Source of the DNA: CBFDCQ01 sp965603355
GTDB lineage: Bacteria > Hydrogenedentota > CAZGCA01 > CBFDCQ01
Length of the DNA stretch: 16,032 nt
Assembly: GCA_965603355.1 (NCBI GenBank)
Contig: CBFDCQ010000073.1
Span: 1 to 16,032, forward strand
Reading direction: 5' to 3'
The number at the start of each line of letters is the position of its first letter. Position 1 is the first letter of the stretch. Positions 14,935 through 16,032 of this stretch are shown here, one piece after another. The notes beneath the pieces were generated by a model. It searched no databases, was not told where the DNA came from, and worked only from the letters and a program-made list of their open reading frames with translations. Both the position numbers and the translations under genes were made by a program.

Positions 14935-15010
14935 GTAGGGGCACGATTCATCGTGCCCGAGAAGCATCGCTGTGCGCAAGATATGCGGGTTTGATGAATC
15001 AAACCCCTAC
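14935..15010. repeat. Composite inverted pair of GTAGGG hairpins
   Basis: A plus-oriented hairpin (14935-14958) begins GTAGGGG and has arms GGGCACGAT / ATCGTGCCC. After 28 bases comes a minus-oriented copy (14987-15010) with arms GGGTTTGAT / ATCAAACCC, ending CCCCTAC. Read in the same orientation the two share GTAGGGG, GATTCATC and CCC, but differ by CAC/GTG versus TTT/AAA. These are three compensating base-pair changes. Confidence 0.7.
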
Positions 15011-15020
15011 GCGTAACTCG

Positions 15021-15044
15021 CGCAAAGACGCAAAGCCGCAAAGG
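15021..15044. repeat. Tandem CGCAAAGN octamer, three copies
   Basis: CGCAAAGA, CGCAAAGC and CGCAAAGG follow one another with a perfect 8-base period. Such octamers turn up in intergenic DNA of several bacterial groups. No function is seen. Confidence 0.6.
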
Positions 15045-15059
15045 GGGGCGCAACGATAG

Positions 15060-15082
15060 GTAGGGCGGGCATCTTGCCCGCC
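15060..15082. repeat. GTAGGG hairpin element
   Basis: After GTAGG the arms GGCGGGCA (15064-15071) and TGCCCGCC (15075-15082) pair perfectly around a 3-base loop TCT. It is of the same family as the flanking composite elements. Confidence 0.6.
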
Positions 15083-15085
15083 AAC

Positions 15086-15154
15086 GTAGGGGAGCCCCTC
15101 GTGGGCTCCCGCAGCGAAGCGGTTGCGGCGGGAGGGTACAAGACCCTCCCCTAC
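15086..15154. repeat. Second composite inverted pair of GTAGGG hairpins
   Basis: A plus-oriented hairpin (15086-15110) begins GTAGGGG, with arms GGGAGCCC / GGGCTCCC and loop CTCGT. After 19 bases comes a minus-oriented hairpin (15130-15154) with arms GGGAGGGT / ACCCTCCC, ending CCCCTAC. In common orientation its loop is CTTGT. The middle contains a further small stem, CCGCA / TGCGG. The architecture is the same as the composite element at 14935-15010. Confidence 0.7.
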
Positions 15155-15179
15155 ATCTTCGCTGACCCGATGATGGCGC

Positions 15180-15208
15180 TTGACACGTGTGCGTTGAAGG
15201 CATACACT
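15180..15208 (+). promoter_or_regulatory. Sigma70-like promoter upstream of the TPR gene
   Basis: A perfect -35 box TTGACA (15180-15185), a 17-base spacer and a -10 box TACACT (15203-15208, 4 of 6) lie just after the repeat cluster. Transcription would start near 15215 with a leader of about 205 bases before the TPR gene. A weaker alternative is TTGACT (15344-15349) with TCTTAT (15366-15371), which would give a leader of about 45 bases. Which one is used cannot be decided by eye. Confidence 0.4.
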
Positions 15209-15283
15209 GTCCTATGTCGAAAGAGGCTGCATAACTTCCGACCTGGAAATCCACCGAAAAACGTTACGTGTCAATGATATGAC

Positions 15284-15306
15284 GGTTCACGCTGATCTCC
15301 TGAACC
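15284..15306 (+). other. Leader stem-loop upstream of the TPR gene
   Basis: GGTTCA / TGAACC form a 6-bp stem with an 11-base loop that contains TCTCC. It lies in the leader predicted from the 15180 promoter. The stem is short, so the call is tentative. The remaining bases between 15209 and 15421 show no gene. Confidence 0.25.
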
Positions 15307-15421
15307 AAACGGGAAAGGGGGTGACCTGCCGCGCCGACTCGCCTTGACTCAATTCTAACGCCGCGTCTTATGCGGAAACCATATAAAGCCTAGTTCGCCG
15401 TAAGAGCGCGCGCACAAACCA

Positions 15422-16032
15422 ATGAGATACAGACTGACAATTACAACGGTTTTCTTACTCGTGCTGCAGGCCACACCGCCCGTCTTCGCCCAAGGCGCGG
15501 GCACTCAATGGGACATCCTTAATCAGGAGGTCGCGGAGCTTTATCGTACCGGCGAATATGACCGTGCCCTCATTCCCGCCAAGAAAGCCCTCGAAGTAGC
15601 CCAGAAGAACGTCGGCCCGAATCATCCCGATGTGGCCACGAGCCTGAATTACCTGGGGGTACTGTACCGTGAGATGGGCGAGTACGGCAAAGCGGAGCCG
15701 TTGTACAAGCAGGCGATAGAGATATACCGAAGAGCGTTCGGAGAGGATCACCCGTACTGCGCCACGGGCCTGAACAACCTAGCAGAGCTGTACCGTGCGA
15801 TGGGCGAGTACGCCAAGGCCGAGCCGCTGTTTAAGAAGGCCATGCAGATATGCCGGAAGGCGCTCGGCGAGGAGCATCCGGACTACGGGCAGAGCCTCAA
15901 CAACCTAGCGGCGCTGTACCATGCGACGGGCGAGTACGCTAAGGCCGAGCCGCTGTACAAGAAGGCCATGCAGATACGCCGGAAGGCGCTCGGCGAGGAG
16001 CATCCGGACTACGGGCAGAGCCTCAACAACCT
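15422..16032 (+). CDS. Secreted tetratricopeptide-repeat protein, kinesin-light-chain type (partial)
   Basis: About 203 residues are visible before the right edge; there is no stop. An N-terminal signal peptide (about 1-24, ending V-F-A before Q-G) is followed by TPR units of 42 residues in the L-Y-x-x-x-G-E-Y-x-K-A-E-P-L-Y pattern, with the H-P-D/Y loop typical of the TPR_12 / kinesin-light-chain group. The first unit is one residue shorter than the others. The ATG at 15422 is chosen because it starts the signal peptide, although no good ribosome site precedes it. Such repeats form a helical scaffold for protein binding. In planctomycete-like genomes they often precede a CHAT protease domain, but that part would lie outside the window. 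It is separated from the cyclase by the repeat cluster and is probably an independent unit. Confidence 0.82.
   Translation, partial: MRYRLTITTVFLLVLQATPPVFAQGAGTQWDILNQEVAELYRTGEYDRALIPAKKALEVAQKNVGPNHPDVATSLNYLGVLYREMGEYGKAEPLYKQAIEIYRRAFGEDHPYCATGLNNLAELYRAMGEYAKAEPLFKKAMQICRKALGEEHPDYGQSLNNLAALYHATGEYAKAEPLYKKAMQIRRKALGEEHPDYGQSLNN
15662..16032 (+). repeat. 126-bp tandem DNA repeat encoding TPR units
   Basis: Units begin at 15662, 15788 and 15914, a 126-base period (42 codons). The second and third units differ at only 6 of the 119 comparable bases, and the last half of the unit is identical. The first unit is clearly more diverged. This points to recent duplication or conversion, and the array probably continues past the window. 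Confidence 0.8.

Noticed and set aside
14841..15154. Possible CRISPR array
   Set aside because: Repeats are of unequal sequence and spacing, in both orientations, with no unique spacers of constant length and no cas gene.
14745..15277. Open frames inside the repeat cluster, including 67 codons at 15074-15277
   Set aside because: They are made largely of palindromic repeat sequence, with no ribosome site or domain.

Overview
The window is about 60% GC and looks like a chromosomal piece of a Gram-negative, probably uncultured bacterium. The secreted PQQ-like beta-propellers open with W-P-x-F-x-G-x-x-R-D-G, a style common in planctomycetes, Verrucomicrobia and Hydrogenedentota-like lineages. 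The kinesin-light-chain-type TPR protein and the dispersed GTAGGG hairpins fit such a background. The phylum is an inference; no rRNA or other marker gene is present.

Left half (1-6989, minus strand): one tightly packed operon. In transcription order it encodes a secreted PQQ-like beta-propeller, a membrane-anchored PQQ-like propeller, an anchored NHL-type propeller, a 67-residue four-cysteine protein, a Tat-type multi-[4Fe-4S] ferredoxin, a NapH/NosR-like polytopic Fe-S membrane protein, and a further membrane-anchored PQQ-like propeller that runs off the left edge. The last five genes overlap or nearly touch, mostly through 4-base ATGA/GTGA junctions. The set reads as a membrane electron-transfer module with several propeller subunits facing the periplasm. 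Its substrate cannot be told from the sequence.

Centre (6990-8537): a divergent control region of about 320 bases carries a sigma70-like promoter for each direction and a stem-loop in the plus-strand leader. The plus-strand gene is a secreted PQQ-like propeller paralogous to the first gene of the minus operon.

Right-centre (8593-14805, plus strand): five coupled genes form a putative terpenoid or polyprenyl-lipid locus. They are a ferredoxin with an HdrA-like N-terminus, a radical SAM protein with a partial SPASM motif, a fusion of DUF116 with a trans-polyprenyl diphosphate synthase (both Asp-rich motifs intact), a 296-residue prenyltransferase/squalene-oxidase-repeat barrel, and a 590-residue squalene-hopene-cyclase-like class II cyclase with an intact DxDDT acid motif. 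The likely logic is chain synthesis, proton-initiated cyclisation, and a ferredoxin-fed radical SAM modification. No squalene synthase and no known hpn tailoring gene is in the window, so the product is probably not standard hopene. This is the best candidate for an undescribed system.

Right end (14806-16032): about 615 bases without a gene are packed with dispersed repeats. These are a CGTCATTGCGAGCG-type repeat, several GTAGGG hairpins whose arms covary, and a tandem octamer. A promoter-like sequence follows, then the start of a secreted TPR protein that runs off the right edge and whose DNA repeats are nearly identical.
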